From assembly GCA_019686135.1 (NCBI GenBank), contig JADGHL010000033.1:1-44114 (forward strand): a stretch of DNA of 44,114 nt. Reading direction: 5' to 3'. The DNA comes from Myxococcaceae bacterium. Lineage in GTDB: Bacteria > Myxococcota > Myxococcia > Myxococcales > Myxococcaceae. Below are positions 42,621 to 44,114 of the stretch, one piece after another. The stretch's first letter is position 1, and each line of letters begins with the position of its first letter. Below the pieces are notes generated by a model, which was not told the DNA's origin, did not search any database, and saw only the letters and a program-made list of their open reading frames with translations. The position numbers and the translations under genes were made by a program.

Positions 42621-44114
42621 GGCGCCTCCTTCGGTGCGGGCCGCGTGCGGAACACGGGCGAGGAGGCGATCGCCACGAAAAGCTCGCGGAAGTCGCCGCC
42701 GCTCTCCGCGAAGCGGGCGCGGATCGCGTCGAGGCTCTCCTTGTCGGCCGGCGCTTCGACGCGTCCGAGCGCGTAGCGGAACCAATGGGTGGCCACGCAG
42801 TCGCTCACCTGACGGCTGGCGGCGAGGCGTTCGCCCAGCTCGATCGCGCCGTCGAAGGGCGCCTTCAGCACGGGGTCCTTCGCGCCGTTCACCACGCCGG
42901 TGGCGTCGATCGGCTTGCCGTTCTCGGTGACGCGGAAGCGTCCGAGCGCGTCGTACTGTTCGAAGCCGAAGCCGATCGGATCGATCTTCGCGTGGCAGCC
43001 CGCGCAGGCCGGGTTGGCTTCGTGCTCGGCGAAGCGCTCGCGGGTGGTCAGGCCCGGGTCCGGATCCGGCGGGGTGACGGCCACGCCCGCGGGCGGTGGC
43101 GCCAGCGTCTCGCACAAGAGCTTCTCTCGGACGAACACGCCGCGCTTGACCGGCGAGCTCGACAGGGGACCCGCCAGCTCCGCCAACAGGCCCGGCTGGG
43201 TAATGAGCCCGCTCCGCGTGCCCGGCGTCATGTCCACGCGCATGAAGCCGTCGCCGCTCATGCTCATCCCGTAGAGCGGGGCGGTGGTCTGGTCGACGTA
43301 CATGCTGCGGGAGGTGAGTAGCGAGCGCAGCGTCGCGTCGCCGCTCCAGAGCTCGTCGATGAACAGGTCGATCCCCTCGCGCCAGGCGGCGGCCACCTCC
43401 GGGGTGAACTCCGGGAACGCGGCCGTGTCCTTCTCCAGCGTGGGGATCCGATCCAGCGTCAGCCACTGACGGAAGAAGTTGTGCACCGAATCCCGCGCCT
43501 TCGGATCGGCAAGCATCCGGCGCGCGTGCTGCGCGAGGCCCTCCGGCGTCGACAGCTCCCCGCGCGCCGCCGCGGCCAACAGCGCGTCGTCCGGCATCGA
43601 GCTCCACAAGAAGTACGAGAGCCGCGAGGCGATCTCATAGGGCGTCAGCACGTTCTCGGTTTCGGTGAGCGGGACGCCGGATTCGAAGCGGTAGAGGAAC
43701 TGGGGCGACTGGAGGATCACCTGCAGCGTCCACTCGACCGCGGTGTCGGGGCCCTCCTTCTCCGCGGTGGTCATGAGGAAGGTGCGGAAGCTGTCCAGCT
43801 CTTCGGGCGTGGGCGGGCGCCGGAACGCGCGCGGGAGGATCCGCTGGAGGAAGACCTCGGCGCACCGGAGGCGGTCGAAGGTCTGGCTGCGGCAGTCGCC
43901 GAAGAGCACGTCCCGGTGCTCGACCATCGCACGCGCGGCGATCGCCTCCGCCGCGTCGAGATAGGCGGCCACCAGCAGCGCGTTGACCTGGTGCGCGGCC
44001 GGGTTGTTCTCGAAGCCGAGGACGCGCGGTTCGGCGGGGAAGGCGCGGGCGGGACGGGTGTCGTCCCCGAGCAGATCCCGCACCGTGTTGTCGTACTCCT
44101 CGCGGGTCAGGAGG
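42617..44114 (-). CDS. DUF1592-type multidomain protein (partial, N terminus outside window)
   Basis: About 498 C-terminal residues are visible, and the frame continues past the window end. The N-terminal edge reads LLTREEYDNTVRDLLG, the DUF1587 signature. Domains follow in the usual order: DUF1595-like (about 55-125), DUF1592 (FLWSSMPDD region), DUF1588 with CAGCH (a heme- or metal-type CxxCH) and DPIGFGFEQYD, and DUF1585 near the end. These are exported proteins of unknown activity, often with a cytochrome-like N-terminal part; the region beyond the window probably holds it. It is coupled to the DUF1552 gene (ATGA overlap). Confidence 0.88.
   Translation of the reverse strand, partial: LLTREEYDNTVRDLLGDDTRPARAFPAEPRVLGFENNPAAHQVNALLVAAYLDAAEAIAARAMVEHRDVLFGDCRSQTFDRLRCAEVFLQRILPRAFRRPPTPEELDSFRTFLMTTAEKEGPDTAVEWTLQVILQSPQFLYRFESGVPLTETENVLTPYEIASRLSYFLWSSMPDDALLAAAARGELSTPEGLAQHARRMLADPKARDSVHNFFRQWLTLDRIPTLEKDTAAFPEFTPEVAAAWREGIDLFIDELWSGDATLRSLLTSRSMYVDQTTAPLYGMSMSGDGFMRVDMTPGTRSGLITQPGLLAELAGPLSSSPVKRGVFVREKLLCETLAPPPAGVAVTPPDPDPGLTTRERFAEHEANPACAGCHAKIDPIGFGFEQYDALGRFRVTENGKPIDATGVVNGAKDPVLKAPFDGAIELGERLAASRQVSDCVATHWFRYALGRVEAPADKESLDAIRARFAESGGDFRELFVAIASSPVFRTRPAPKEAP

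Overview
The window is G+C-rich (roughly two thirds by eye), densely coding bacterial chromosome with strong third-position G/C bias. It contains no rRNA, tRNA, IS element, CRISPR array or phage gene. A Myxococcota-like (former Deltaproteobacteria) origin is my best guess. The reasons are a tandem DUF1552/DUF1592 pair, an AgmX/TonB-like C-terminal module, a kinase-like protein fused to an FGE-sulfatase domain, a CFI-box protein, a lipoprotein with WDGTxW repeats and an OmpA protein with thrombospondin-type-3 repeats. This is inferred from gene content, not from a database match.

Layout. (1) 52-2714: a nitrilase-family amidase on the minus strand, divergent from a large Gln/Glu-rich protein carrying 11-residue repeats. 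(2) 2786-13525: a translation and RNA-metabolism block, rimP-nusA-ylxR-infB-DUF503-rbfA-truB-(MoaD-like)-rpsO-pnp. It has a structured leader with an intrinsic terminator before rimP, a good sigma70-type promoter before rpsO, hairpins around rpsO and pnp, and a terminator after pnp. (3) 13538-16058, minus strand: an orphan histidine kinase, a second 11-residue-repeat protein, and a 74-residue protein resembling type III secretion needle subunits. (4) 16314-18705: a membrane protein, an M23 peptidase and dUTPase. (5) 18804-26053: a predicted pseudokinase/FGE fusion, a periplasmic binding protein, purB and purC (convergent), a lipoprotein and a SPOUT RNA methyltransferase. (6) 26050-35805: a small double-zinc-motif protein, an HtrA protease, a small membrane protein, a CFI-box protein overlapping a TlpA-type thioredoxin, an OmpA-type porin, an M16 peptidase pair, and a 2OG-Fe(II) oxygenase with a TonB/AgmX-like tail. 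(7) 35864-36336: tmRNA (ssrA) with promoter and terminator. (8) 36466-44114: a single-domain response regulator, a large repeat lipoprotein, a DUF402 protein, a TPR-like protein, and a Tat-exported DUF1552 protein coupled to a DUF1592 protein that runs off the window end.

How the parts work together. The rimP-to-pnp block makes factors for 30S maturation, transcription termination, initiation, tRNA modification and RNA decay. Its likely control points are RNA structures: a terminator in front of rimP-nusA, a hairpin in the rpsO leader and a long stem before pnp. The minus-strand genes at 26-34 kb are mainly envelope proteins (HtrA, OmpA-like porin, paired M16 peptidases).

The most novel signal is a set of three proteins: two long proteins with tandem 11-residue repeats and a matching C-terminal module (1038-2714 and 14981-15799), and the needle-like small protein directly upstream of the second. 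No secretion apparatus is encoded here, so any link to type III secretion is inference. Other points worth attention are the HRD-to-HSN change in the kinase domain, the oxygenase/TonB-like fusion, and the overlapping hairpins ahead of rimP.
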